DNA from: Vermamoeba vermiformis
Lineage: Eukaryota > Tubulinea > Echinamoebida
Direction of reading: 5' to 3'
Assembly (NCBI GenBank): GCA_045837725.1
Contig: JBEWZL010000013.1
Span: 186,001 to 250,000 of the forward strand
Length of the DNA: 64,000 bases
Shown here piece after piece: positions 1-11,714 of this stretch. The notes beneath the pieces were generated by a model. It was not told the DNA's origin, ran no database searches, and was given only the letters and a program-made list of their open reading frames with translations. A program made the position numbers and the translations under genes. The first letter of the stretch is position 1; the number at the start of each line of letters is the position of its first letter.

Positions 1-31
1 CAATCAAAGCAGTTATGGTAAGAAGGTTTAG

Positions 32-672
32 CTAAATCCACTCCAACGCCAAGAAAAATTCTTAATATTCATTGCAAGGCTGGCATTGATGCAGCAGGTA
101 AATCAACGCTAGTATATAAGCTTAAAGCTCAAGTCGAATATTCGCGCCTTGGTCCTCGTGGCCCGTCGATGGAAATAGCCAAATACAAAAACTTTGAACT
201 GGTGGTGTGGGACTCTGATAGTAGTGCTAGAGTAAGTACAATTAAGTCTCTATCCTCGCTAAAAGATACGAAATTTACGCGATCCGTTGGTTAGTATGGC
301 CCACTTAAAAAGTACGCGTCCTCCGAAGCAGTCGGCTTGATATATGTAGTGGATGTAACGGAGAGAGAGAGAATAGATGAGGCTATAATTGAGCTCAGAA
401 ACGAACTTTCATTCATAGAGGACAACGGACGGTCAGATGTGCCGCTCTTGATATTCGCCAACAAGATAGATCTGCCCAACGGACTAACCAAGGCTGAAAT
501 TATTGATAAATTTGGCCTGAGATCGATGATTAATCGTCCCTGGCACGTTCAGCCTTGTTCTGCATTGCAAGGCACAGGCCTGAACGAAGGATTTGAGTGG
601 TTTATGGAACAGATCGCACGGCGGTCTTTCCAAGTAACCGCTGCGTGTGATTTGGATGATAGGACGCTTTAA
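32..672 (+). CDS. ARF/ARL-like small GTPase (5' end missing)
   Basis: Two exons are visible (about 32-231 and 295-672), joined by a 63-nt intron with a GTAAGT donor. No start codon is visible in frame, so the 5' exon lies outside the window or the first intron ends near base 31. The P-loop reads GIDAAGKST, as in ARF proteins. Box G4 is NKID and G5 is SAL. The G3 box, normally WDVGG, reads WDSDS here, so the catalytic glycine/glutamine region is not conserved. ARF proteins act in membrane traffic. With an altered G3 box this member may bind nucleotide without normal hydrolysis (inference). A TGTAAAT motif lies about 25 bases after the stop. Confidence 0.8.
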
Positions 673-934
673 ATAGATAATTATTTGATATTTAAATTGT
701 AAATATAATAATATAATATAAAAATCACCGTTTATTTTGGTGAAGCAGGTACCATTTATGCCACAACAGACAAATTGATGATAGGTTGCATGTTGTAGAT
801 AATAATATATTATAATTATCTAATTTTGTGGTGCTGTTCTTTACGCTGCTAACTTTGTGCTTGAAGAAGCACAAATTTTGGTCGAAATTGTTGACACAGG
901 TAATTAAGTTTCAACATTTATTATCACGAACACA

Positions 935-1763
935 ATGCAGACACAATTAGTAGGACAAAAATTAATTAACAGCAAGGGCCAGAGTTTCGCAGCTGACGAG
1001 ATCTTGAAAGATAAAATGGTAATTACGGTTTGAAACACGATAAAAGCGCCTTCTTTAATTTTAAAATAATCACAACAAACCATATTAAATATGGAGTAGT
1101 GAAATAAGGCTTTACAGCATTGCCTCATAATTTTAAATTATTTTTTGACAGATCGGACTATATTTCTCTGCCAACTGGTGTCCACCTTGCAAAACGTAAG
1201 CACAAATAATAATACGTTAATAATGTGCTAATTATGCGCGCATTAGATTTACTACAAAGCTCGTAGAATTCGTGAATGAACTTAAAGCTGAAAATAAGCC
1301 ATTTGAAGTTGTCTTTGTGAGCTCAGATCAATCTGAAAAGAAAATGATGGAATATATGGCACCTGTAAGTATTTTTTCAACTTGGCGTTGCGACTTCAGA
1401 TCAAGATCCAGAGATACATCAGCTAAATGCTTTTAATAGACTCCTTTCTATGCTATTCCGTTCGGCAGCTCTTTAATAGAAGAGATTACAGACGAATATG
1501 ATATAATGGGCATTCCAGCTCTCGTAAGAATTGATTTGTAGCGATATATTTTTTGGAGCTGACAACGTTTCCAATGCCAGGTGATTGTTAGGAACGGCAA
1601 ATTAATTACTTGCGAGGGTCGTGAAGGTGAGTACTATTAACCTACAGCTCAATATTCAATATTTGTCCGCGACTAATGCTAGATCTCAGAACTCACCGCG
1701 AAAGGCAAAGCAGTGTACGACGAGTGGCTCAAAGCACCAACAGCAGCCGCGAAACAAATTTGA
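935..1763 (+). CDS. thioredoxin-fold protein, tryparedoxin/nucleoredoxin type
   Basis: Six exons: 935-1018, 1152-1195, 1247-1364, 1440-1523, 1581-1626 and 1690-1763, about 149 residues. The redox motif WCPPCKT lies at the start of the second strand in the sequence YFSANWCPPCKT. This is followed by a typical FVSSD(Q)SEK stretch and IMGIPAL with the cis-proline. The order and length match the tryparedoxin/nucleoredoxin family of thiol-disulfide reductases. No signal peptide is seen, so a cytosolic or nuclear location is likely. The last acceptor was chosen because it keeps the ELTAKGKAVYDEW helix in frame. Confidence 0.85.
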
Positions 1764-2555
1764 ACACGTGTAAATATAGCTTGAGTAAATAGATTGATTG
1801 CACTTCCGGCGATGTTGTAAAAACTTCAGAGAAAGGCGGCAAAATCATTCTTGCCAACCACCAAAACTGTCGAACAGATCTCAACAACCGGCGAATGCAC
1901 CTCATAATGCAGTACGAAAGAACTGGTGCTACGCATTGCCATGGAGTCGAAGAGCCTCTTGTACTGTAAGTTCTGCAGATGGTTCGCAACATCCAATCCG
2001 CTCGGAAGTTGCAACTTCGTCGCTGTTAATCAAATCATTAAAGTAATATAGTACATGTACTAACTATTGATCACTCGTAGGATTGCTCTTCTGATTGGAA
2101 CAAGAGGAAGCGAGATCTTGGCGCTACGTTTCGCGCTCAAAACCAAACTTGCTAGTAAGTATTTTAATAATTAAACAAATACAATCATTGGATAAAATTG
2201 AACGTATATATGCGTTCTTTAAAGAGAATCGCGATATTTAAAATTACTGGTGCCTTAATTTTTATTTTTTTTTGTTTCATCGTACCGGATTTCAAGACTT
2301 TGAAATTGTCGTTCAATCTTTTTGCGCAAATCTTTTGAGCCATAGACATTGGTATGCTTCGCGCCAACTTTTAAATTGAATGAGACGCAACAACATCCAA
2401 ATCTGATCGCATGCCGTCGAACTCGACCTTTCGCTCTTAGAGGACTAGATAAATTGTCCTATTTCTCTGCTAACCATTAAGTGATACGCCTTATTATCTG
2501 CAAATAGAGGCATCTTACAGCCATATCGATTTCGCGCTTACCCATCTCGAGTGTT

Positions 2556-2762
2556 TTGCGGCATGCGCGACGTCGGATTGAGAATTTTCCGTACAAGATC
2601 GTCGAAAAGACAGTACTGCTATGTGCAGCTTGTTTGCTCACACCAGAGGCATTCGACACGTATGTAACTCAGTGCAAAAAAGAGGTATGGTATTCTTGGT
2701 GGTGCGCTCTCAAGCTGTGGGCTGAGATCGAAAAACCGAAGAAGTCTCTCACATATAGCCAG
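2556..2762 (+). pseudogene. exon-like fragment, forward copy of an inverted pair
   Basis: An open segment of about 69 codons ends in a GTAAGC donor, and an acceptor follows near 2835. Its C-terminal part contains LWAEIEKPKKSL. A diverged copy in opposite orientation lies at 5515-5592. The flanking exons cannot be joined into a convincing gene, so I treat it as a fragment of an unknown gene. It could also be a true exon of a fast-evolving gene. Confidence 0.25.
2715..2750 (+). repeat. inverted repeat, left copy
   Basis: 36 bases match the reverse complement of 5525-5560 with 3 mismatches. Similarity fades within about 15 bases on either side, apart from a shared CCAGGTAAGC donor. This fits a duplicated coding exon better than a transposon terminal repeat, which would extend further and have target-site duplications. 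Confidence 0.75.
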
Positions 2763-5514
2763 GTAAGCTTTTTCGCAGCAAATGTACGAGACCATCTCTT
2801 CGGCGAAATTTCGATAACTTACTAACATTGCGCAGTCAGCAACTACAGTACTTCGACGGCATGAAGAGCTGTTTATATGGACTGTCTGTGGGAAGCAACA
2901 ACTCTCACACATCCGAAGACGTACTAGGGCGGCACGTGACTATAAGCGTTGAGAAGTTCTTTTTTTCTCGGCAGTGCGGTTAGTGGGTCGTTCCATTGCC
3001 TGTCATACTCGGCGAGTTCAAAAAGGCTAAATCGAAAGGCATAATGTCTGATATGTAAGTACAACACCGCCCTACTTACCGACAATTAACACTACACTCG
3101 CAGATGCAAGTTGAGCCGCTCTGGCGATCCACCACATTGGAACAGCTCTACTTGACCACGTCTACATCGTCACCTACATTCATCGATTTTCTTTAGCCCT
3201 GTACATCGTTGGCAGCTAACGTTCGAGAGTGAAGGTCATTTCATTGGAGCTTCATATCGGTCTGTTGAAAAGACTCGGGGAGTTGGTGCAGAACAGGCGT
3301 GCTTCTCAAGTCGATAGCAACAATACCAAAAGAAAGACTACAACTAGCTCATCGCACATCCATCACTTTGGAAGTGACAAGCACAACGAAAGTCCATTGA
3401 AAGGGCCGTTCTACGCAGAAGAATACGCCAAAGAGAACCGCGATCATCAACTAAGAAAAATGAAGGGACTACAAGCGGAAACAAGAACTTCAAGACCACA
3501 ACATTGTGGGTAGTTGAAAACGTAAGTAAGTTGCCCGTAGTACTTGATAAACTTCAATGCATTAGAGTGTTGAGAAACACTCGTATAAACGCAGGTATGC
3601 CCTAATAAGGCAACCTAAATACATACATACCTAAGAAGAGGTACGCTAGTAACCGATTTAGGTGCCTGAAAATGTTCGAACCAACAACTTTGACGGTCAA
3701 ATCGCTGTTCAAAAGATCGGCACACAGCAAGATTGAGTACGAGGCGATCGCAGTTCAAAGGTAACATCAATTATTCCGTGAGTACCAATTTAACTTGCTT
3801 CAGGTCCCTATGTGGCAGAGCGCTTATCAGTTGGCACGAATGATACTGGACGGAGAAAGACTACAAGGATGATTATGATCGCGTTTATGCCGCCAGACTG
3901 AAGGTTAGTTTTTTTTGTTGCATTTGCATCTAGTTCCATTTAATTATGATTTAGCGCACATCTTACTCCCCCATCTTGTTTTTTTAAATTTTTTTTTATC
4001 CGAAGTATTAACTCCTTTCGCCTTAGAACATCCAGCATCAAGCGTATCAACTGCCGAAAGGTACAAAGATCATAGACCAGTGTTTATCGTCGAAGAGAAA
4101 CGGCCGGACCAACTATGAAGTAGTGCGGAGGGAACTGACCTTCTACATAATTTTAATATTGGAACTGTATCGTTCGCTATTCCCACAAGGGACCTTCAGT
4201 CTCTGCGGACTAGGACAAGTCGGCGAACATCATCTGAGAGGTGCTTCATGGTCCTTAGACCGAATTGTGTATCGACAGAAAAAAGTTTCTTTTTTTAAAT
4301 TTTTTGGAAATTTATTTTTTTTTTTGGGTTTTTTTTTTTTTGCGACGTGAAGCTGCGTTGGTTGGGTGTGGGACTCAGCATAAGCAGGATGAGACGAAAA
4401 GGATCTTGGCAGAAAACAGCAAATGAGAACATGCACAAAAAGTAAGTATCGCAATCATTGATTCTTGGCAGTACTATTACCCAATTTCTAATTATGCCAT
4501 AGAGTCTCAGCAAGTACTTTGATGGAATCTTTGTGCGCATGAAACTCCGCTTCCTCGGCACTGTTCTCGACAATGACAGCAGGCACATTAAGACCAGCTG
4601 TCTTGCTTGGCACTGATATCAACAAATCCGGATATAATTGAAGTTGCTCGTATTTAGTACCAGGTGGTTGGCACGGCAGCTGTTTGTCACTGGTTGAAGA
4701 TTTTCCAAACCTCAAATCCGGACAATTGCGGATGCGATTGCTCTCGTTGTCAAGGAAGGAAAAGAGGTCGAAGATATATGGAAGCCGTATTTCATCGACT
4801 CTTATTGTGGCTCCAGAAGTAAGTCCAAGTTAAGCTGAAACGTGGTTTTACGTACCAAGCGTAAATTTGCGATATTTGTCTATCGATTCACCAACACTGT
4901 TAACAATTCATTATTTAACTATTATTGTATTAGCATCACACCAAGCTTAAAGTTAGCGACTGCGATTGATTGATCTCGAGGTAAGCGCAGCGCTGATTGT
5001 TAATAAGACGTAAGTACTAACGGTTAACAGACCGCGCGACCTTTCATCCCAGGAGAGCGAGAGAGTTTTTATTGTGGCACGGACGTCTTTTTATGGCCCC
5101 GAAATGCTGCTACAAGAAACCTGCCAACGAAAAGCCAGATATTTTGTCTGTCAGTTTGGCTATCGCCCGTTTAGTACGTAACTCTAACCCAGCATTGCAC
5201 TAGCTAACACCTAGCAGACGTACAATGCACACTTAATCAACACAACAACGAGAGCTGATGTCATCAACGCGGTACGAGCTCAACAGACCTCAAAACTGGC
5301 AACAAAATCGTTGAGTATGTGGGACTTAATTATCTTTCGTTGTTGCAAAATAACTGAAATTGTTTCAGTCGAACTGTTGGCAAGATGCTGACCGACAACT
5401 CTCGGCAACTCATCATCACTGCGACTGACGCGCTCGCAATTTGACGTCAGATCGAAGCTCGTCTGCTGCCACAACGTCGCGAGCACCGCTGAAGCCAATG
5501 TCAACGTTGCTTAC

Positions 5515-5592
5515 CTGGTTCCGCGAGAGACTTGTTCAGTTTTTCGATCTCAGCCCACAACTCACGAAGCACTGGTCTTGGGATAGCTTTGT
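5515..5592 (-). pseudogene. exon-like fragment, inverted copy
   Basis: This minus-strand open segment contains LRELWAEIEKLNKSL and ends at a GTAAGC donor, at the same relative place as the forward copy at 2556-2762. A further open stretch of about 60 codons (downstream on the minus strand, 5280-5490) can be joined in frame after a short intron. No family was recognised. It lies just past the stop of the F-box/EF1A-like gene and does not belong to that protein's conserved domains. Confidence 0.25.
5525..5560 (-). repeat. inverted repeat, right copy
   Basis: Partner of 2715-2750, with 33 of 36 bases identical after reverse complementing. Confidence 0.75.
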
Positions 5593-5640
5593 CGTTTCGT
5601 AGCCAATGTAATATTATTGTAAATGATGTAAACTTGTACA

Positions 5641-7843
5641 CTATTCCACCTTCAATTGCAAACAATTCAAATACGCCTCATTGTTGATATATTCTTGAGC
5701 GTAGAGTGGCAGCTTGGTGTACGCGCCGTGAAGGACACCAACAAGTATGAGACGTGACTGGTCGTGATAAATGATCACACGGCCGTACGAGTCCGGGAAG
5801 TTGTACGACTGGACTGGTTCTTTGAACACCAGTGGCATTGGGCACCACACGCGCACGATTACTTGAGCTTTCTCGCCTTAAGAATGACAAGTTAATTGAC
5901 GTCCATACCCTGCCAAGTCTACATTAACTATTACAATTGAGTCGTACCTCGTTCAAGACCCACGCTGCCGCGCTTAGTTTTGAGTTCATTCAAATCGAGC
6001 TCGTTGCCGTCTTTATCGAAGATCTTCAGGATTCGCTCCACCGTCATCAGACCTCGCAGCGAGACCGTTGCAAATCCACCGGAGTAACCCTGTAATTATT
6101 GCATGTTAGTCTTCACGACCGATGCGGTTCGAGATCCAGGTTCGAACGTACCTGCTTCACCACTCCATCCCACTTGCGATTGAATTTGCTTTTGTTTGCC
6201 ACGTGCACCAAGGTAGCACTGAACAGGCCTTGATATTGGCGGTACATAAACTCAGTGTTCGGCTTCAGTGCAACAGTGCCTTCAATCAGGTTTTGCAAAT
6301 GATGATAACGCTAGTAGACGCACACTTAGCAAGCACGCTTAATAGTCCAAAACACAGCTACTTACTGGTCGAAATAATAGTGTCGGGAATTGAAGTTTGA
6401 GCCCCACGTGTGAACTGTCACTTGTCAGTATCAATTGTTATATTGAAGTCTAGAGAACGTACTTGGGCAAGGCGTATTGCTTGGACATGGCGAGGTATTG
6501 TATCTCCAACACTTTTGCGTGGCCCACATACGGGTACACGCCCTTGGGCATATAATTTCTGCTGGGTTTGGCACTGCATGGGGGATAAAGCTCCACTGTG
6601 CCACCCACGCGCAGTAGGCCATCTGAAAGACAGATCAGTTTGCACGACAAGTACGGCACTGCAGTCACCTTACCCATCACATAAACAGAGAGCACGACCG
6701 TTGAGTCCTTGGGATCCACGTACACCTGTGACAGCTTGTTGGTACACGGCAATCACGCTCATGTTCAATTTTTTCACGAGTTTGACTGCGGGCACTTGGA
6801 ACTGAACTGCACGCGAATTCAATTCGCTCAGTAATGTGGGACCGTTGTACCACGGCATGTTGAGATTGGCACTCGCAGCAATGCAGTGCTGTGACGTGTC
6901 AGTTGATGTCACGGGCACAAAGGTCAATTGGTCCACGTGCTGGCCCATAATCTTCCGCGCATATTTTTGGACAGTAGCGACAGTATTATTGTACTCTACA
7001 AATGGAAATAAGTTTTCGTGCATTGTTGCAATAGATCCGCGGGTCATTGTTACCTTGTTCGGAGTACTGAATGAGATCCATTTTGTTGACGACTACGATC
7101 CAATTGGTATGTCCAGCGAGGGAGTACAAGGCGAGCAGTGCCTCTTTCAAGTCTTGTTTGTTGCTCGCAGTCACTTGACTGGGCACCACAAATACGACGA
7201 GTTGATTCTGAAAAATTTGGTTGTAAGTCATAAGTAAATTAGTAAAGCATTCTGATATCTTTCGCAACTTCAATAGTTTTCTGATAAACATTTGACGTAC
7301 CACGCCGTAGTAGTGGAACATCATCTTGCGTTGTTTCGGGCGAGTGGATGCGTGCCAAACATTTGCCATGCACGATTTCAGCTGCACGCCGAACACGTTG
7401 ACGGAATTATCGTTAATACGAACTGATCTTATCTCGTCTGAAGATGCAGTCATTCGTAGTGTATTATCGACGCCTAACGCTTCTTTTATGCGGGTCGTCA
7501 AGGTTGTGCATCCTGAAAACAATTTAAATTTTGAATATTCATAAATATTAATAATACTTATGCGCCATACCTGCACCGTTCATGCCAGTCACTAATATAT
7601 TTGATGAATTTGGTGCTGCTCCGCTTACTAGCAGCGCATCTTCAAGCAATCTCGCATAGTCCTTGGAAGCTCTTACAATTTGTATTAATTTTAATATGAT
7701 ATAACCGCATGATTTCAGAAAATAATTTAAATCGTGATCTACCTCGCAATAGTACGCAGCAACTCTTTAGTCGTTAAATAATCAAATATCTTTGCATGTA
7801 CTTCGCTTGGAATATCTTCAAATCGTGTATTACTATGCTCCAT
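5641..7843 (-). CDS. F-box protein fused to an EF1A-like GTPase body
   Basis: Eleven exons (7743-7843, 7571-7671, 7301-7512, 7054-7207, 6748-6995, 6674-6725, 6463-6622, 6366-6414, 6152-6310, 5948-6089, 5641-5876) give about 537 residues. Residues 5-45 form an F-box (IPSEVHAKIFDYLTTKEL). A translation-GTPase fold follows. Its P-loop reads GMNGAGCTT, with Cys in place of the invariant Lys, and the G3 DxxG motif is not recognisable. Box G4 (VNKMD) is kept. Beta-barrel domains 2 and 3 of EF1A/eRF3/Hbs1 type follow. The protein probably cannot hydrolyse GTP normally and may use the EF1A body as a substrate-recognition module of an SCF ubiquitin ligase (inference). A 22-nt GT...AG segment (6726-6747) must be removed to keep frame. 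The start is the Met just before the F-box. Confidence 0.78.
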
Positions 7844-8029
7844 GTTTGATACGATTTTAAAAATACATTTCTTGAACATTACAAATTTCTTAAAATCAAC
7901 GCCGACCTGGATCTCGCTAAAAATTTCCAAAACAAGCAAATAGTTGTTGTGACAAATTATTTATATGAGTTCATTTTATATTACAATAGTATTAGGTTTA
8001 AATAGACAAGGTTCGGATCGCAAGGGGGT

Positions 8030-9579
8030 TTAAATAAATACAAGAGGCTTGGCATCTTGGCGCGCTTTTTCTTCTTCATTCAACACACTACGCACCTTAT
8101 TCAAGTCTTCGCTATACTCCTTCAAAAATTGTTCCAGATCTACGTCCTTCATCGCTTTAAACGTTCCTAATGCCCGCAGCTGTTCTTCTAACTGCACCTC
8201 CTCCTCAGCGCGCTTCCTTCGGTCCTCTTCGAGCGCCAAGTTCTTTTCGAGCTCTTGAATGCGTTCAAATAGCAGTACATTTTGTTCTTTCAGCTTCTTG
8301 TTTTCAACTTTCAGATCTGAGGTCAGGGCCTTAGACGCCGTTAGCATCTGCTCCATCATATGACTCCTAATAATACCATATTTAATTAGAATAAGTACTG
8401 CTCGATAAGGCTTATAATTATTCATTACCTTTCTTCATAAAATTGTTTTTCTTCTGCGAACGCATCTGCACTTGATAATGCGCTCATTCGCAAGCAATCA
8501 TCTTCAAAGGCACTAAACATATCATCTGAATAATACGGTAGTGTTATTAATCATATTCGGAGAAGTAGATCTAGTCGACAATTGAGCACGTACTGACATT
8601 AGCAGTCTCTTGCAATATGAACTGCTTGAAGTCCTGCAGCTGTCGCTTGACTCCCACGATTGGATTGCTCGTTTCTTCGCGCTGATCGAAGCGCAACTTG
8701 AATAATGAAATGTACAACAGCAATCCTCGGGCATCGCGACCTACATCCAGTTAGTAAACACTCGAATCGAACATCTTACGTGAGAGTATCTTATTTTGTA
8801 TGTATAGTTTATCATATTATGAGTATTTATGCTTACCGTTAGCAATGTAATCAGGATCCAAAATATTCGGAATTTTCAAATGTTTCTCGGCAAGTTCAAA
8901 AGCAACGATTAGCGTCTGTTTTTTGTCCTTCTGCAATACAATAGTTATTATAAACGAATATTAAGTGTTTTAATCGAGGCTAATTCCTACCTGATCTTCG
9001 TGCTTCAAAGTTGAAAAGTCAATTATTGAGTTATCATACTTGTGTAATAAAGCCAAGAAAGGCATGCCGTTAGTGAAGCTAATGTAATAAGTGTCAGTAA
9101 GTAAGGCGCCAAATTAAGCGGTATTATGAAATTTCATCGAAGAGATCGACGACCGTTTTTTTTGCATTAAAATTGTGTGAGCATTATAATAATATTAAAA
9201 TTATACTATATATCGATATGGCATTATCCAGTAAAAATGACAATCGTTACCTTTCAAGACTATCGATTTCGACTCGATCTTTATACTCCCGCAGGAACTG
9301 ATCGCACCATTCAATGATTTGATCGCGTAGTCGTACTGCTCTATCATAAGGACCTTTATATATGTCGTTAAATATTTGTTTGATTGAAGTTGGCGTGCGA
9401 GGGCTGCGTTGTTTGTAGACGTCTTGTGAATACGAATTAAGCGAGGAGATCGAGCTGAACGAAGCACTTCTCTCGCGAGGAGATGATATTGGTGATATAA
9501 TAGGCGAGGTGTAAGTCTCGTCGGTATAAAATTCCATTCCTTGAATACCAGTTATTGAATTGGATGTGGAATTGGCCAA
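8030..9579 (-). CDS. calponin-homology domain protein with coiled coil
   Basis: Six exons (9251-9579, 8991-9078, 8837-8930, 8594-8740, 8429-8525, 8030-8366), about 363 residues. A Ser/Pro-rich N-terminus of about 80 residues is followed by one CH domain (about residues 85-190). It shows the DQIIEWCDQFL helix, FTNGMPFLALLHKY, an IIDF motif and LDPDYIANG. A long charged coiled coil fills the C-terminus. CH domains bind actin or, as single copies, act in signalling scaffolds. The layout resembles cortexillin-like or other cytoskeletal CH-coiled-coil proteins, but orthology is not established. Confidence 0.8.
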
Positions 9580-9732
9580 TAAAAATTAAAATATAATAAA
9601 TATATCAATCAATTTTGCATTGACTTGTTGTTATGTCTATTGTTGTTTTCGATAAATAAGCCGATAAAAAAAGACGAGAATCTTTTTTTTGACACTCGAC
9701 GTCAACACTTGTTATTCCCGATTTGGAATTAC

Positions 9733-11344
9733 TTAAACTTGCTTCTCCCGTTCATGAAACAACCGCTGCCCTCGCTCAAGCCACATACGAGTTACTATAA
9801 AAGGAAATAAGTACGTACCTGTAGTGCGCGCGGTGGTTGGTTTGGTGCGTTGCAGCGGTGCCAACAACAGCTCGTCGAGACTCAATTCATCGACCACCCA
9901 GCGATCAGGAATGGACTTTTGCAGATTTTTCAGTGAAATTCCATTCGCCATACCCGCTTGCAGTGATGCGGCAGTGGTCTCATCGATCGCTGAATAATTC
10001 TCACAGTTAATACAATGCACGAACGACACAAGTCACGTGACTACATACACGACAGCGACATGGAGCCACGTCGGTCATCAATCGTTGTCGCTAATGATCC
10101 GCGACGGCCAGCGCGATCAGTGGCTGGAATTTCAGTAGAACTGCTTGTCATCACTCGTCGACCAGTCAGCGAGGCACGGTGTGTGCGACTCGAGGGCTCG
10201 CTGCACGATAACAAACACGTGATCAGCACCTGCACTAGTGACATTCAAAGGGCTAGTCAAAAGGACTTACAGCTCCATGCTGCCAGGCTCAGCGTAACTG
10301 TGTTCTTCTGAGCGCGGTGTTTTTGTACTAGTGCTCGCTGCACGGATGACAAATGTGAATATTACAACGACACATCATTAGTAATATAGTGCTGTGGACG
10401 TACTCATGATAATTGAAGGACTGCTGTTGCCCTGTGGCACGTTGATGCCGGGCACTAGTTTGCCTGACAACGATGATCTTCGCTTGCGTTCTGAGTCTAT
10501 TTGCGTCTGTGCACATCGATGCATTAATATCAATAATTACGAGTATAGGCGTCATGTTAATATAAGCATTGAACAGTTTGATCGTACCTGATACTGTTGG
10601 CGCCAATTAACTTCACCTGATTTGCGATCGCCCTAAGAATTATTCGTTAGTATACTAATAGGAATAGTAATATGCATAATTTAAGTTAATATAAAACGCG
10701 TAGGACAAATGGAACTTTTTAGGTGACATTTCCGATAACACGGGACAAAAATTATAAATTAGCAAGATCGTATCTGATATTGAATATACGTACTAAGCCC
10801 TCTTGCGACCACCTCTTTTTGTAGACGAGCAGCCAAAAATAATTGCTGTTGACTAACGCCTTCCATCGTTTGCAAACTTGAGCGCATTTGCCCCATTGAG
10901 GCAACGCCATATTTTCGAATATTTTGATCATAACCTGCGAAATATTAAATAGGTCAATATTAGTTTGCTGTATTTCAATGATTTTGAATTGCCGATTAAA
11001 ATTTCGGCAATTACGCGAGTGTTTCGAAATTAGAGCTGAAAATAGCTTGAACTTAAGAAATGTTAATATAAATAATTATTACAATTATAAGGATACCATA
11101 TTACGTTGCTTGATGCAGTTTGTGAATTTATTAAATTTTATCTCGATTGATCCCCGATCTAACTTACCTTCTCAGGAAAGTCGCAAAAAGAAATATTAAG
11201 TGATGGATAATTCATCATTGGCGCTCCTCGTGGTGAGCTTAGTCTTCTATTGCCACTCGTTTCTAGCGAGATCCTTTTTTCAGGACTGGTTGCTTTTCCA
11301 TCCTTCTTTCCGCTTTGATATACGCTCCGTTTATCCGACGACAT
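9733..11344 (-). CDS. F-box protein with Ser/Arg-rich tail
   Basis: Eight exons (11168-11344, 10794-10934, 10588-10632, 10404-10506, 10271-10337, 10049-10200, 9819-9989, 9733-9794), about 305 residues. The F-box spans exons 1-2 (FPEKVMIKIFENM...CAQVCKRWKALV), followed by the usual YFWLLVYKKRW segment. The rest is low complexity, rich in Ser, Arg and Thr, with no further domain. The likely role is substrate adaptor of an SCF ubiquitin ligase. Near the 3' end a 24-nt GTACGT...TAG stretch (9795-9818) has perfect splice-site form but is also open and a multiple of three, so it may be a tiny intron or coding. Confidence 0.72.
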
Positions 11345-11714
11345 TAAATAATATATTTACAACTCGTATTGTGGTCCATTCGTCGTCTCATATAAATTTG
11401 TGTCCTAAAACCGAACAAATTTGTTACTAGCCGTTGTTCCGCCTCTTGCTTGGATCAGCTACAAGGAAACAGCTCTAGTGATATGAAACATACAGTAACT
11501 GGCAATACTCAACTAGGAGTCAGCGCATCTTTCCGGAGTCGTAGGGAAATTCTCCATCTGGCGGGTAATCTCAATCAGTGGTCAAAAAAGATTGTCAACG
11601 AGCATCTACAAGCAATCACTACGATGCTTAATCTCACAGAAAGTGATTTTAAAGTTTGAAAGGCAATTATCGTTGAATAATTCCTCTCCAATTATTTTTT
11701 TGCTCGAACGAAGG
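11345..11714. promoter_or_regulatory. divergent intergenic region (F-box gene / PP2C)
   Basis: This 370-bp gap separates two gene starts pointing away from each other and probably holds both promoters. A plus-strand open frame (11450-11659, about 69 codons) has plausible composition, but no family, convincing start or splice context was seen, so it is not called as a gene. Confidence 0.45.

Larger units (their letters stand above)
1764..5640. other. unresolved 3.9-kb region with gene-like fragments on both strands
   Basis: No recognisable domain was found in any frame. Intron-like signals do occur. One example is a plus-strand GTAAGT donor near 1969 with a TACTAAC branch and TAG acceptor near 2081, giving a plausible exon pair. 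Minus-strand stretches also read as protein with GTAAGC or GTACGA donors, near 2290-2370, 2520-2650 and 5515-5592. Around 3830-3900 a plausible plus-strand frame is interrupted by an in-frame TGA. Short poly-T tracts lie near 4280-4350. The region may be one or two decayed genes, fast-evolving real genes, or sequence with errors. I cannot decide from the bases alone. Confidence 0.5.

Noticed and set aside
3830-3900. In-frame TGA in a coding-like stretch, considered as selenocysteine or recoded stop
   Set aside because: The surrounding gene is not convincing, TGA is a normal stop elsewhere in the window (for example the thioredoxin-like gene), and no SECIS-like hairpin was apparent.
2715-5560. 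DNA transposon bounded by the 36-bp inverted repeat
   Set aside because: The repeats are coding-like exon ends with a shared splice donor, similarity does not extend inward, and no transposase or target-site duplication was seen.
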